A stretch of 64,000 nt of DNA from an uncultured Pseudoteredinibacter sp. Its GTDB lineage: Bacteria; Pseudomonadota; Gammaproteobacteria; Pseudomonadales; Cellvibrionaceae. The position numbers and the translations under genes were made by a program. The notes under the pieces were generated by a model that was not told the DNA's origin, ran no database searches, and saw nothing but the letters and a program-made list of their open reading frames with translations. The stretch covers positions 124,001 through 188,000 of the forward strand of contig NZ_CANMYE010000005.1 of the NCBI RefSeq assembly GCF_947502065.1, in the 5' to 3' direction. Numbering within the stretch: the stretch's first letter is position 1; each line of letters begins with the position of its first letter. Shown in pieces: positions 37,098-46,290 of the stretch.

Positions 37098-38648
37098 ATG
37101 GCACACGGTCCTGCAAAAGGTTTTACTCGTTGGTTGTACACTACCAACCACAAAGACATCGGCAGTATGTACCTTTGGTTCAGCTTCGCGATGTTTCTTC
37201 TCGGTGGCGTCTTTGCTTTAGTCATTCGCGCCGAGTTATTTGAACCTGGCCTACAAATTGTAGAGCCTGAACTGTTTAACCAAATGACCACCATGCACGG
37301 CTTGGTGATGGTCTTCGGTGCAGTAATGCCAGCCTTTGTGGGTTTGGCAAACTGGATGATTCCAATGATGATCGGCGCACCCGATATGGCCTTGCCCCGA
37401 ATGAATAACTGGAGTTTCTGGATACTGCCTTTCGCCTTCGCAATGATGACATCGACATTGTTTATGGAGGGTGGGGCACCGAACTTTGGCTGGACATTCT
37501 ACGCACCACTATCGACAACTTATGCGCCGCCGAGCGTAACCTTCTTTATCTTTGCTGTGCATATCATGGGTGCATCTTCGATCATGGGTGCAATTAATAT
37601 CATTGCTACCATTATGAATATGCGTGCGCCTGGCATGACTTATATGAAGATGCCGCTGTTTGTGTGGACTTGGTTTATCACGGCCTATCTTTTGATTGCC
37701 GTTATGCCGGTGCTAGCAGGCGTAGTTACCATGATGTTGTTTGATATTCATTTTGGTACCAGCTTCTTTGATGCCGCCGGTGGTGGTGATCCCGTATTGT
37801 TCCAGCATGTGTTCTGGTTCTTTGGTCACCCTGAAGTGTATATCATGATTCTACCGGCCTTTGGTATTGTGAGTGCAATCATTCCAACCTTCGCACGTAA
37901 GCCGCTATTCGGGTATTCCTCGATGGTGTACGCCACCGCATCAATTGCATTTTTAAGTTTTGTGGTATGGGCACACCATATGTTCACAGTAGGTATGCCC
38001 TTAGCTGGTGAGCTGGCCTTCATGTATATGACGATGTTAATCGCGGTGCCGACCGGGGTGAAGGTATTTAACTGGGTAACCACTATGTTTAAAGGTTCGA
38101 TGACATTCGAAACGCCTATGCTGTTTTCGATCGCTTTCGTAATCTTATTTACCATTGGTGGTTTCTCAGGCTTGATGTTGGCAATTGCGCCAGCGGATTT
38201 CCAATATCACGACACCTATTTTGTGGTAGCGCATTTCCATTATGTACTAGTTCCTGGTGCAATTTTCTCAATCACTGCGGGGGTTTATTACTGGCTTCCT
38301 AAGTGGTGCGGAAATATGTACAACGAAACGATGGGTAAAACCCATTTCTGGACAGCTTTTATTGGCTTGAACCTTACGTTTTTCCCAATGCACTTCGCAG
38401 GCTTGTCCGGGATGCCAAGGCGAATCCCTGATTACAATATGATGTTTGCTGATTGGAATATGATTTCGTCTGTCGGTGCATTTTTATTTGGCGCTGCCCA
38501 GATCTTGTTCCTATTTAATGTGATAGCAACGATTCGAGGCGGTAAGAAGGCCACTGATGAAGTGTGGGAAAACCCAGAAGGTTTGGAGTGGACGGTTGCG
38601 TCTCCTGCGCCTTACCACACCTTTAGCAAACCCCCACAGGTAAGCTAA
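37098..38648 (+). CDS. coxA: Cytochrome c oxidase subunit I
   Basis: 516 residues with twelve helices. It shows TTNHKDIG at the start, TMHGLVMVFG with a heme a ligand, the WFFGHPEVYI stretch with CuB-His and the cross-linked Tyr, WAHHMFTVG with two CuB histidines, and HDTYFVVAHFHYVL with heme a3 and heme a ligands. The K- and D-channel residues suggest an A-type proton-pumping oxidase. It follows coxB by 11 bp with AAGGAGG before the ATG. Confidence 0.98.
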   Translation: MAHGPAKGFTRWLYTTNHKDIGSMYLWFSFAMFLLGGVFALVIRAELFEPGLQIVEPELFNQMTTMHGLVMVFGAVMPAFVGLANWMIPMMIGAPDMALPRMNNWSFWILPFAFAMMTSTLFMEGGAPNFGWTFYAPLSTTYAPPSVTFFIFAVHIMGASSIMGAINIIATIMNMRAPGMTYMKMPLFVWTWFITAYLLIAVMPVLAGVVTMMLFDIHFGTSFFDAAGGGDPVLFQHVFWFFGHPEVYIMILPAFGIVSAIIPTFARKPLFGYSSMVYATASIAFLSFVVWAHHMFTVGMPLAGELAFMYMTMLIAVPTGVKVFNWVTTMFKGSMTFETPMLFSIAFVILFTIGGFSGLMLAIAPADFQYHDTYFVVAHFHYVLVPGAIFSITAGVYYWLPKWCGNMYNETMGKTHFWTAFIGLNLTFFPMHFAGLSGMPRRIPDYNMMFADWNMISSVGAFLFGAAQILFLFNVIATIRGGKKATDEVWENPEGLEWTVASPAPYHTFSKPPQVS

Positions 38649-38658
38649 GGAGAACGTT

Positions 38659-39210
38659 GTGGCGGCTAGAGAAAACATGAAAGTGACTTGGCGACTACTG
38701 TTTACAGTAGTGGCCATGTTCATATTCGCTGTGTTTATTATGCCGCCCATATATGACGTGTTTTGCGAAATTACAGGGCTAAATGGAAAGACCGGTGATC
38801 AATATCAAGCGATATCGGCTGAAGTGGATACCAGTCGCAAGGTAAAGGTTCAGTTTTTGGCGACCAATAATGAATCTATGCCTTGGCAGTTTAAGCCAAT
38901 GCAGAGTGAAATTTATGTCCACCCGGGCGAAGAGGTTGAGGTTAAGTACTACGCTAGCAACCCTACGCAGCAAGATATGGTAGCTCAAGCGGTTCCCAGC
39001 GTGATTCCATTCAAGGCGGCAGAATACTTCCATAAAACGGAGTGTTTCTGTTTTAACAATCAGCCTTTAGAAGCTGGTGGGAGTACAGAAATGGCCTTGC
39101 GTTTTATTGTGGATATTGGTGTCGCAAAATCGGTTAATACCATCACACTGTCATATACAATTTTTGATATTACTGGGGCTGCAACTGAACAAACGCTAGC
39201 CCAAAACTAA
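38659..39210 (+). CDS. ctaG: Cytochrome c oxidase assembly protein CtaG/Cox11
   Basis: 183 residues: one N-terminal membrane anchor, then a periplasmic beta domain with the copper motif CFCFNNQ and a MALRFIVD strand. It delivers copper to the CuB site of subunit I. The start is a GTG at 38659 with AAGGAG at the right distance; the ATG at 38677 is less well placed. It lies between coxA and coxC, the usual order. Confidence 0.95.
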   Translation: MAARENMKVTWRLLFTVVAMFIFAVFIMPPIYDVFCEITGLNGKTGDQYQAISAEVDTSRKVKVQFLATNNESMPWQFKPMQSEIYVHPGEEVEVKYYASNPTQQDMVAQAVPSVIPFKAAEYFHKTECFCFNNQPLEAGGSTEMALRFIVDIGVAKSVNTITLSYTIFDITGAATEQTLAQN

Positions 39211-39259
39211 TGGCCAAAATAAGGCCACCCCAATAAATAACTGAAAAGGCGGGGAAGTT

Positions 39260-40198
39260 ATGTCGAGTAATCAAGATAACACTGTAGAACATGAAGAGTA
39301 TTATGTTCCAGAGCAGAGTAAGCTACCGATCTTTGCATCGATAGGTTTATTTTTAACGGTTTGGGGCGCAGCAAATTGGCTGAATGGCGATGCCAATGGG
39401 CCAATGTATTTCTTTGCTGGCTCGCTTATGTTCGCTTTTGTACTGTGGAATTGGTTTTCCATTGTCATCAGCGAAAATATTCAAGGTTTAAATAGTCCAC
39501 AGCTTAAAAAATCCTATGTCATTGGCATGGCTTGGTTTATTTTCTCCGAAGTTATGTTTTTCGCTGCCTTCTTTGGTGCGCTATTCTATGTGCGTAGCCT
39601 AGCAGGACCTTGGTTGGCGGGCGAAGGAGAACAAGGGTTAGGGAATGATTTGATTTGGCCTGGCTATGAGCATGAATGGCCGGTGATGACTACTCCAGAC
39701 ATGGCGGCTAATGGCGATTCAGCCACCATGCGAGGTCCAGAACAAAACATGAGTAACCCAGGCTTGGCAAATTGGTTGGGCTGGTTGCCATTTTGGAATA
39801 CCGCAATACTGCTAACCTCAAGTGTTACCTGCCACATTGCTCATGGTGCACTGAAAAAAGATAATCGACGTCAATTCAACATCTGGTTAGGCTTAACTGT
39901 TCTTTTGGGTATAGCGTTTATTATTCTTCAAATTGAAGAGTATGTGCATGCCTACAATGAAATGGGCTTAACACTAGAGTCGGGCATCTACGGGGCAACC
40001 TTCTTTTTGTTAACCGGTTTTCACGGCGCGCACGTAACCTTGGGAACATTTATGTTGCTGGTTATGTTTCTAAGGTCAGTACTGAAAGGCCATTTCAAAT
40101 CCGATGATCACTTTGGCTTTGAATCAGCGAGCTGGTACTGGCACTTTGTGGATGTGGTCTGGGTCGGTCTTTTCCTATACGTTTATGTTTTTGGTTAA
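39260..40198 (+). CDS. coxC: Cytochrome c oxidase subunit III
   Basis: 312 residues, about seven helices. Typical stretches: FIFSEVMFFAAFFGALFY, NTAILLTSSVT, FFLLTGFHGAHVTLGT and SASWYWHFVDVVWVGLF (each core). It stabilises proton uptake by subunit I. AAGGCGGGG precedes the ATG. It is the last structural gene; a small gene on the opposite strand follows with stop codons 10 bases apart. Confidence 0.96.
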   Translation: MSSNQDNTVEHEEYYVPEQSKLPIFASIGLFLTVWGAANWLNGDANGPMYFFAGSLMFAFVLWNWFSIVISENIQGLNSPQLKKSYVIGMAWFIFSEVMFFAAFFGALFYVRSLAGPWLAGEGEQGLGNDLIWPGYEHEWPVMTTPDMAANGDSATMRGPEQNMSNPGLANWLGWLPFWNTAILLTSSVTCHIAHGALKKDNRRQFNIWLGLTVLLGIAFIILQIEEYVHAYNEMGLTLESGIYGATFFLLTGFHGAHVTLGTFMLLVMFLRSVLKGHFKSDDHFGFESASWYWHFVDVVWVGLFLYVYVFG

Positions 40199-40208
40199 TC
40201 ATTAATTA

Positions 40209-40460
40209 TTACTCTGCACCAGTAGTGCTTTGCTGGTGCAGGCGCTTATCCCAAGGCGCTTGGTTGCTCAACTGGCCACTTGATATTCCATAATAAACAG
40301 CAGCAAGTAAGGCGGCAGCTAAAATAACACGAACACCCAAGGCTGCTTTAAGGCGTTGAGATTCAGTATTACCGAAGTCCTTGAGTAAAAAGTAAAGCCC
40401 ACTTGAAAGAGAAAGTAGTACGCCAATAAACAGCACCACTATAATAATCTTTATCGCCAT
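40209..40460 (-). CDS. DUF2909 family small twin-helix membrane protein
   Basis: 83 residues with two membrane helices (IIIVVLFIGVLLSLSSGLYFLL and VRVILAAALLAAVYYGI, cores) joined by a charged turn. The same reversed small gene sits between coxC and the SURF1 gene in Pseudomonas, so its place in the oxidase cluster is conserved although its role is unknown. Its start codon is only 27 bp from the SURF1 start on the other strand. A strong hairpin (TGCACCAG/CTGGTGCA, 40215-40240) lies in its 3' end and may also stop coxC transcripts. Confidence 0.85.
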   Translation of the reverse strand: MAIKIIIVVLFIGVLLSLSSGLYFLLKDFGNTESQRLKAALGVRVILAAALLAAVYYGISSGQLSNQAPWDKRLHQQSTTGAE

Positions 40461-40487
40461 TGGTCTGCTCTCCGTTGGTAAACACTA

Positions 40488-41213
40488 GTGACAAGTTTAA
40501 CATTTAAAATAAATATACCGCTAAGCTTTATCTTTTTGCTCTTATTTCCAATTTTAATAAGCCTTGGGTTTTGGCAGTTAAACAGAGCTGAGGAAAAAAA
40601 GGAAATTCTAAGAGACCTTCAGGAGATTAAACGCTTAGAGGCTACGAAATGGAAAAGCAAAGGCTTGCAGAGCGGTCGCCTGATAAAAGCAACCGGAAAA
40701 TTTGATTCAAAGCAGTATTGGTTATTAGACAATAAAATTTATCGAGGTAAAGTAGGCTTCGAGGTCATAATGCCTTTTATCATTGACGGTAAAGTGGCTT
40801 TGGTTAATCGAGGTTGGGTGCAAGGGGATCTTGCGCGACGTAAATTGCCAACGGTAGAAACGCCTAATTACGAAGTGACCATCACAGGGCGTATACATCA
40901 AAACAGCGATAATGTATTGGTCGATTATCAAAGCACCGCGGCTTGGCCAAAAATTATCAGCCGGGTAGATATAGAAAAAATGTCGGTGAACATTGAGGGC
41001 TTAGAGGTAGATCATACAGTGCGATTGCAAAGTGATAGCCCTGCTGCTTTGCCCAGTGATTGGTCGGCAATTAATGTCTCACCTCAAAAGCATATGGCTT
41101 ATGCTGTACAGTGGTTTGCAATGGCAGCTGCCCTTTTACTGATGTATTTAATATATAGCAGTAATATTTTAAGAGTTATTGGCCTTAGTGAAGCCACTAA
41201 TTCCGATACATAA
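40488..41213 (+). CDS. SURF1 family cytochrome oxidase assembly protein
   Basis: 241 residues from a GTG. A membrane helix at each end (about 8-28 and 205-225) brackets a periplasmic domain. Family motifs: LGFWQLNRAEEK, LLDNKIYRGKVGFEV, and VNRGWVQGD. It aids heme A insertion into subunit I. The heme A synthase gene is two genes downstream, which fits. An ATG start is not available at a suitable place. Confidence 0.93.
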   Translation: MTSLTFKINIPLSFIFLLLFPILISLGFWQLNRAEEKKEILRDLQEIKRLEATKWKSKGLQSGRLIKATGKFDSKQYWLLDNKIYRGKVGFEVIMPFIIDGKVALVNRGWVQGDLARRKLPTVETPNYEVTITGRIHQNSDNVLVDYQSTAAWPKIISRVDIEKMSVNIEGLEVDHTVRLQSDSPAALPSDWSAINVSPQKHMAYAVQWFAMAAALLLMYLIYSSNILRVIGLSEATNSDT

Positions 41214-41243
41214 CAATAAAGTCGAAGAGCCGAGTAGTATCTT

Positions 41244-41870
41244 ATGGTTGCACAAGTACAAAATACACAATCTGAAAATACAACTAGTAATCGAATCGGT
41301 AATTGGCAGGCTGTCTTGTTGTTTGCCGTTATTGCGCTGCCGATGGTTTTGGCGCTACTCATCTATAAAACCGGTATTGGAATGCCGGCAGGTACGATTA
41401 ATGAAGGCTTAATGCTAAGTCCCGCCAAACAGATTAATGTCATAGCTAAAGCGGATAATGATGGCCATAGCTTGTTGGCGACTGGTAAGAAGTGGCGTCT
41501 AGTAATTCCCTATAGCCAGAACTGTGATAGAGCATGTGCATCTAATCTTTATATTACCAGGCAAGTGCATATAAGACTTGGAGAAAAAGCTCGACGAGTT
41601 GAGAGGGTGTTGTTGTCGATGGGGGCTGATAAGACGGCATTGGAAAAGCTATTGCAAGAACATCCTCGCATGAGGGTAATGAATATTGAAGCCAGCGATT
41701 TCAGTCGTTGGTTAAGTGAGTCTTCCCTACCTGAGAGTGTTGACCCTTTGCAGCATTATTTATTAGTTGATGAAGATGGCTTCGCAATGATGGCTTATAA
41801 CACCGAGCATGAAGGCAATCAACTATTGAAAGATATAAAGCGTGTACTGAAATTCACAAATGAAGAGTAG
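41244..41870 (+). CDS. Membrane-anchored thioredoxin-fold-like protein of the cox cluster with CxxxC
   Basis: 208 residues. One N-terminal membrane helix (VLLFAVIALPMVLALLIY) then a periplasmic domain with C94-DRA-C98 in the position of the copper-binding CxxxC of SCO proteins. The rest reads like a degraded thioredoxin fold (WRLVIPYSQNC, HYLLVDEDGFAMM). The downstream His of SCO proteins is not evident. A homologue occupies the same place between SURF1 and the heme A synthase in Pseudomonas. A role in copper or thiol handling during oxidase assembly is inference. Confidence 0.8.
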   Translation: MVAQVQNTQSENTTSNRIGNWQAVLLFAVIALPMVLALLIYKTGIGMPAGTINEGLMLSPAKQINVIAKADNDGHSLLATGKKWRLVIPYSQNCDRACASNLYITRQVHIRLGEKARRVERVLLSMGADKTALEKLLQEHPRMRVMNIEASDFSRWLSESSLPESVDPLQHYLLVDEDGFAMMAYNTEHEGNQLLKDIKRVLKFTNEE

Positions 41871-41878
41871 GTGACAAC

Positions 41879-42910
41879 ATGCAAGCAAATAATAATGGTT
41901 TACTTTGGCAATATAGACTGGTTCTAGCATCCGTTGCATTAGCTTTTTTGGTTGTAGGCTTAGGTGCGTTTACTCGTCTAGTTGATGCGGGTTTGGGCTG
42001 CCCAGATTGGCCTGGCTGCTATGGGCATTTGATGTGGCCGGAAACTAATGCAGAAAAACAAGCGGCCGCCCAACTGTTTCCTGATTCGCCGGTAGATACA
42101 CAAAAAACTTGGCCAGAAATGGTGCACCGCTATTTCGCAGGAAGCCTTGGCTTGTTGATTGTGGCGATAACAATTTTTGCTTATCGAGCAAGAAAAAGTG
42201 GCCTTGATGTGCCAATGAAGTTACCGCTTGCATTAATTGCATTGGTGACGCTACAGGCTGCCTTTGGTATGTGGACGGTAACACTTAAATTGCTACCGCA
42301 GGTAGTGACCGCCCATTTATTAGGCGGGTTTTGTACGCTATCTTTGCTTTGGTTGCTAAGCTTGCGTATTAAATATCGATTTACTGACATTAAAGCTTAC
42401 CAGAACAGAGGGCCTATAAAGCTAGCCTTTGTGTTACTAAGCGTTGTGGTTGCGCAGATTGCTTTAGGTGGCTGGGTTAGCTCTAATTACGCTGCCCTCG
42501 CTTGCTCGGATCTTCCTACTTGCCAAGGACAGTGGTGGCCGGCGGTAGATTTCGCTAAGGGCTTTTCACTCAATAATGAAATTGGCCCAAATTATGAGGG
42601 TGGCATTTTGGGCATAGAGGCGAGAACTGCGATACATGTTGCTCATAGGTTGGGGGCGATCATTGTTACGGTACTATCTCTAGCTTTTGTTTTTAGGCTT
42701 CTACAAAATCATTTCTTGGGTTCAGCACTAGCGTTTTTGGCTGTATTAGGTTTCCAGGTTGGACTAGGGCTTAGCAATGTATTCTTTGCTCTGCCTTTGG
42801 CGATCGCTGTCGCCCATAATATTGGTGGTGCGGTACTACTGTTGGTATTGATCAGTATCATTTATAAGCTCTATAAAAATAATCAACTTAATGAATCGAG
42901 GGTAGTCTAA
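41879..42910 (+). CDS. ctaA: Heme A synthase (COX15/CtaA)
   Basis: 343 residues, eight helices. Conserved elements: LGAFTRLVDAGLGCPDWPGCYG at the first periplasmic loop (core GAFTRLVDAGLGCPDWP), WPEMVHRYFAG with a heme ligand, VTAHLLGGF, and in the second half ALACSDLPTCQGQWWP and IHVAHRLGA. It oxidises heme O to heme A. Its stop overlaps the start of cyoE (TAATG), so the two heme-modifying enzymes are coupled. Confidence 0.95.
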   Translation: MQANNNGLLWQYRLVLASVALAFLVVGLGAFTRLVDAGLGCPDWPGCYGHLMWPETNAEKQAAAQLFPDSPVDTQKTWPEMVHRYFAGSLGLLIVAITIFAYRARKSGLDVPMKLPLALIALVTLQAAFGMWTVTLKLLPQVVTAHLLGGFCTLSLLWLLSLRIKYRFTDIKAYQNRGPIKLAFVLLSVVVAQIALGGWVSSNYAALACSDLPTCQGQWWPAVDFAKGFSLNNEIGPNYEGGILGIEARTAIHVAHRLGAIIVTVLSLAFVFRLLQNHFLGSALAFLAVLGFQVGLGLSNVFFALPLAIAVAHNIGGAVLLLVLISIIYKLYKNNQLNESRVV

Positions 42911-43824
42911 TGAGTGCAGGTGCAATTGCAAAAAACCAAAACGCCTCTTGGAGGGACTATCTAGAGCTGTGTAAACCCGGTGTTGTATTGTTGATGATAC
43001 TAACCAGTGTAATCGGCATGTTACTTGCCGTTCCTGGTGCGGTTCCACTCGATATATTTTTAATTGGCAATTTGGGCATTGCCTTATGTGCTGGCTCAGC
43101 GGCGACAGTGAATCACTTGGTGGATCGACAGATCGATCAAAAAATGGCTCGCACACTGAATAGACCGGTTGCTAAAGGGCGTGTCGAGCCGCTTAATGCA
43201 GGCCTGTTTGCCCTTGTATTGGGCGCTAGCGGCATGGCTCTATTATTACTGTTTGTTAATGCGATTACCGCCTATTTAACTCTGGCATCACTACTGGGAT
43301 ATGCGGTGGTGTATACATTATTTTTAAAGCGCGCTACGCCTCAGAATATTGTGATTGGTGGTATTGCTGGAGCTGCTCCGCCTCTGCTGGGTTGGACTGC
43401 GGTAACCGGTGAGGTTGCTGGTCATGGTTTATTGTTGATGTTGATTATTTTCGCTTGGACGCCACCACACTTTTGGGCTTTAGCAGTACATCGTAAAGAT
43501 GAGTATGCGAAAGCGGATATTCCGATGTTGCCGGTAACGCATGGTGAGCACTACACCAAGATCCACATTCTGTTGTACACCATTATTCTATTAGCTGTTA
43601 GCTTACTTCCCTTTGCGACAGGCATGCTAAATTGGTTTTACCTATTAGGCGCGTTAGCTTTAGGTTTGGGCTTTATCTACTGGGCCCTGGTGATGCTGTT
43701 CACTGAGCGGAAAAACGCAGGTATGCAAACCTTCAAGTACTCAATAATTTACTTAATGTGTTTATTTGTCGTTATGCTCATTGATCATTATGCTCTGCCG
43801 GTAAGAATGGTAATAGCGCCTTAA
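42910..43824 (+). CDS. cyoE: Protoheme IX farnesyltransferase (heme O synthase)
   Basis: 304 residues with about nine helices. UbiA-family motifs are seen: NHLVDRQIDQKMARTLNRP (first Asp-rich site) and DEYAKADIPMLPVTHG (second). It adds a farnesyl group to heme B to make heme O, the substrate of the enzyme encoded just before. It shares one base with the heme A synthase gene. Confidence 0.96.
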   Translation: MSAGAIAKNQNASWRDYLELCKPGVVLLMILTSVIGMLLAVPGAVPLDIFLIGNLGIALCAGSAATVNHLVDRQIDQKMARTLNRPVAKGRVEPLNAGLFALVLGASGMALLLLFVNAITAYLTLASLLGYAVVYTLFLKRATPQNIVIGGIAGAAPPLLGWTAVTGEVAGHGLLLMLIIFAWTPPHFWALAVHRKDEYAKADIPMLPVTHGEHYTKIHILLYTIILLAVSLLPFATGMLNWFYLLGALALGLGFIYWALVMLFTERKNAGMQTFKYSIIYLMCLFVVMLIDHYALPVRMVIAP

Positions 43825-43904
43825 AACATTGTATCTATCCCAAGTTTTAAAGGGCCGATTTCTGAAAAGCTAGGAAAAATCAGAGCTACATTGAGGAGCA
43901 ATTG

Positions 43905-44597
43905 GTGGACGAAGTAAGTACTAATAATAGTGAAAGTTTACATACGCAAGAGCAAAGGTCCGGAATCATCAAAACGGTTGTTGCGATAGTTGTAGCAATT
44001 GCCGTTATGCTAATGATGTTTATCCATAAAATTAACTCGCCTCGCGTGTTAAGCGCAGAAGAGTTGCGGATTAATGGTTTGTTTGTATTGGACCAGCCAA
44101 GAATACTCAGTGACTTTGAGCTAAAAAATCACCGCGGGGAAGCTTTTAATCGTGATAGCTTGAAAGGAAAGTGGAGTTTGGTTTTTTTCGGCTTTACCCA
44201 TTGCCCAGATATTTGCCCAACCACAATGGCTCTACTTAATCAGCTGCTAACAGAGATCAATGGTGACATATTAGATCAGACTCAAGTTGTTATGGTGACG
44301 GCAGACCCTGCGAGAGATTCGGTTGAAAAGTTAGCTGAGTATGTCCCGTTTTTTAATCCCGACTTTATTGGGGTCACCGGTGAGTTCATTACGCTTAAGA
44401 AGTTGGGTAATCAGTTGAATGTTCCATTTGTGAAAGTGCCGCAAGGTGATAGCTATACGGTGGATCATGGTGGTCAAGTGGTTATTATTAATCCCCGTGG
44501 CGATTATCATGGCTTTTTAAGTACACCATTAGATTTAGCTAGGATGAAACTCACCTACCAGTCGATGGTAACCGCCTCAACATGTTGTGGGCAGTAG
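43905..44597 (+). CDS. SCO1/SenC family copper chaperone
   Basis: About 230 residues with one N-terminal membrane helix and a periplasmic thioredoxin domain. The copper site C100-PDI-C104 (FTHCPDICPTT) and the distal His in VDHGGQVV are present. It supplies copper to the CuA site of coxB. GAGGAG is six bases before the GTG at 43905 and only three before the TTG at 43902, so GTG is preferred. Its 3' end overlaps the convergent gene at 44555 by 43 bp. Confidence 0.94.
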   Translation: MDEVSTNNSESLHTQEQRSGIIKTVVAIVVAIAVMLMMFIHKINSPRVLSAEELRINGLFVLDQPRILSDFELKNHRGEAFNRDSLKGKWSLVFFGFTHCPDICPTTMALLNQLLTEINGDILDQTQVVMVTADPARDSVEKLAEYVPFFNPDFIGVTGEFITLKKLGNQLNVPFVKVPQGDSYTVDHGGQVVIINPRGDYHGFLSTPLDLARMKLTYQSMVTASTCCGQ

Positions 44598-45388
44598 CGA
44601 TCACTAATGCTTAGCTCCTTATCTAAATACTGATTATTGATACGCATCAACTCACCACTTGCTCTTAGCTCTTCAAGAGCATTTGCCAGTTTTGGAGCTA
44701 GCGTCATCGCATTGCTGCTTTTAAGTGATAGTGCTAAATAGGTTGGCTTGGGCATCGTAAACCTTTTGGGTTCTATCTTAAGGTCTTTTTCAATGCCCAT
44801 TTTGGTAGCGACATGCCCAAGAGTTGTGATGTTACTGATGTAATAGTCGATTCTATCTCTTTGCAGGGCTTTTAAGCCAAGTTCCAAACTATTAAATTCT
44901 TTGAGGGAGAAGTGCTTTTCCTCTTTAGATTGTTCGAACTTCTTATTGACGTAAAAGCCTGCGTGCAAACCCAGTCTCTTGTTAAACAGATCGCCTAATT
45001 TATTGATCTCGGCTTGCCCGTTTGAGTGGCTCGCTAGAACATAAGACTCATAATGCAGCGGAGTCATAATGAAATTAGCCCAAGATTTTCTCTTATCCGT
45101 TATATAAAGAGGAAAGACACCGTCCAGATTTCCGGCAGCCACTTCATGTAAGCTCCTGCGCCAAGGGCTGCAGTGTACACTTAGTTTTATATTGAGCTTT
45201 TTGGCCACAGCGGACAGTATTCGGACATCGAGACCGTCTACAGCAACATTGTCTTTGTTACAGACTACAAATGGAGGGTAATGAACGCTGCTAAATTGAA
45301 GTGAAGATGACTGGCTTTTCGCCTCCACGGAAGAGCTTGAAGATAAAGCCCACATAAATAATATGCATAGCACAGAAACGCTTTTCAT
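44555..45388 (-). CDS. Periplasmic solute-binding protein, family 3-like
   Basis: 277 residues with a signal peptide (MKSVSVLCILFMWALSSSSSVEA, core region hydrophobic then AKS). It begins FSSVHYPPFVVCN and has VDGLDVRILSAVAKKL and CSPWRRSLHEVAAGNLDG, the family 3 binding-protein pattern. No permease or ATPase gene is adjacent, so it is an orphan, like many such proteins in this bacterial group. It overlaps the SCO gene tail to tail. Ligand unknown. Confidence 0.85.
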   Translation of the reverse strand: MKSVSVLCILFMWALSSSSSVEAKSQSSSLQFSSVHYPPFVVCNKDNVAVDGLDVRILSAVAKKLNIKLSVHCSPWRRSLHEVAAGNLDGVFPLYITDKRKSWANFIMTPLHYESYVLASHSNGQAEINKLGDLFNKRLGLHAGFYVNKKFEQSKEEKHFSLKEFNSLELGLKALQRDRIDYYISNITTLGHVATKMGIEKDLKIEPKRFTMPKPTYLALSLKSSNAMTLAPKLANALEELRASGELMRINNQYLDKELSISDRYCPQHVEAVTIDW

Positions 45389-45494
45389 AAAGAAAGCCTA
45401 AAGTCGTTAATATTTGACGTTTAGAACTCCGTTTCTATGCGGCACCCTAGCGCATGACAAACAGTCTAATAGAGCTAAAGTAGAGCGGCAAGCA

Positions 45495-46289
45495 TTAATC
45501 TGCCTGCTTAAAAATTGTCGAAGATTTACTTAATCCAAATAGCATACAGGCTGCTGCAACGATGGCAGGCCCTGTGGGCATATCCCATTGATAAGATGCG
45601 TACATGCCAATGCCAAGCGCGATAAGAGCACTGGCCATAGCAATAAGAGCCATCTGCCCAGGGCTTTTAGCAAAGGAGCGAGCGCTGGCAGCTGGGATGA
45701 TTAAAAGTGCCGTTATTAGCAATGCACCGACCAGCTTCATCGACATTGCAGTGATAAACGCAATGGCAAGCATTAGTAAAAGCTTGTGCCGAGAAACCGC
45801 GATACCTTCAACGCGCGCCAAATCTTCGTTCAGGCAAATACAAATTAGAGAGTCCCAGCAACGCCATAGATACAAGCCTAAGGCAACTGCACAAGCGCTA
45901 ATCAAAACCACATCAACTAGACTAGCAGATAGTAGGTCGCCAAATAGGTAGCCGTATAAATCTACACGTCCGGCACCGGCTAGGCTAATCGCGATAATAC
46001 TTAAGGCAAGGCTTCCGTGAGATAAAACACCAAGCCAAGTATCGCTGCTGAGCTCACCATGTTGTTTGATTTGCGCGAGACTGATTGCCAAAATTACACA
46101 GCTAAATAGTATGGCAAGTTGAGTAGAAACCTGCAGAATTAAACCAATAGCCACGCCAAGCAGTGCCGAATGAGCTAAGGCGTCACCAAAGTAAGCAAGG
46201 CGCCGCCAAACAATAAAGCAACCTAGTGGGCCGGCTAAAAGTGCGATTACAATGCCGGTTAAAATTGGCGCGAGTAGAATTTCCAGCAT
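45495..46289 (-). CDS. znuB: Zinc ABC transporter permease ZnuB
   Basis: 264 residues with about eight helices. ABC-3 family stretches: GPLGCFIVWRRLAYFGDALAHSALLGVA (core RRLAYFGDALAHSALLG) and GALLITALLIIPAASAR. It forms the inner-membrane channel for zinc. It starts one base after znuC ends, in the operon zur-znuC-znuB controlled by the Zur operator at 47572. Confidence 0.95.
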   Translation of the reverse strand: MLEILLAPILTGIVIALLAGPLGCFIVWRRLAYFGDALAHSALLGVAIGLILQVSTQLAILFSCVILAISLAQIKQHGELSSDTWLGVLSHGSLALSIIAISLAGAGRVDLYGYLFGDLLSASLVDVVLISACAVALGLYLWRCWDSLICICLNEDLARVEGIAVSRHKLLLMLAIAFITAMSMKLVGALLITALLIIPAASARSFAKSPGQMALIAMASALIALGIGMYASYQWDMPTGPAIVAAACMLFGLSKSSTIFKQAD

Positions 46290-46290
46290 A

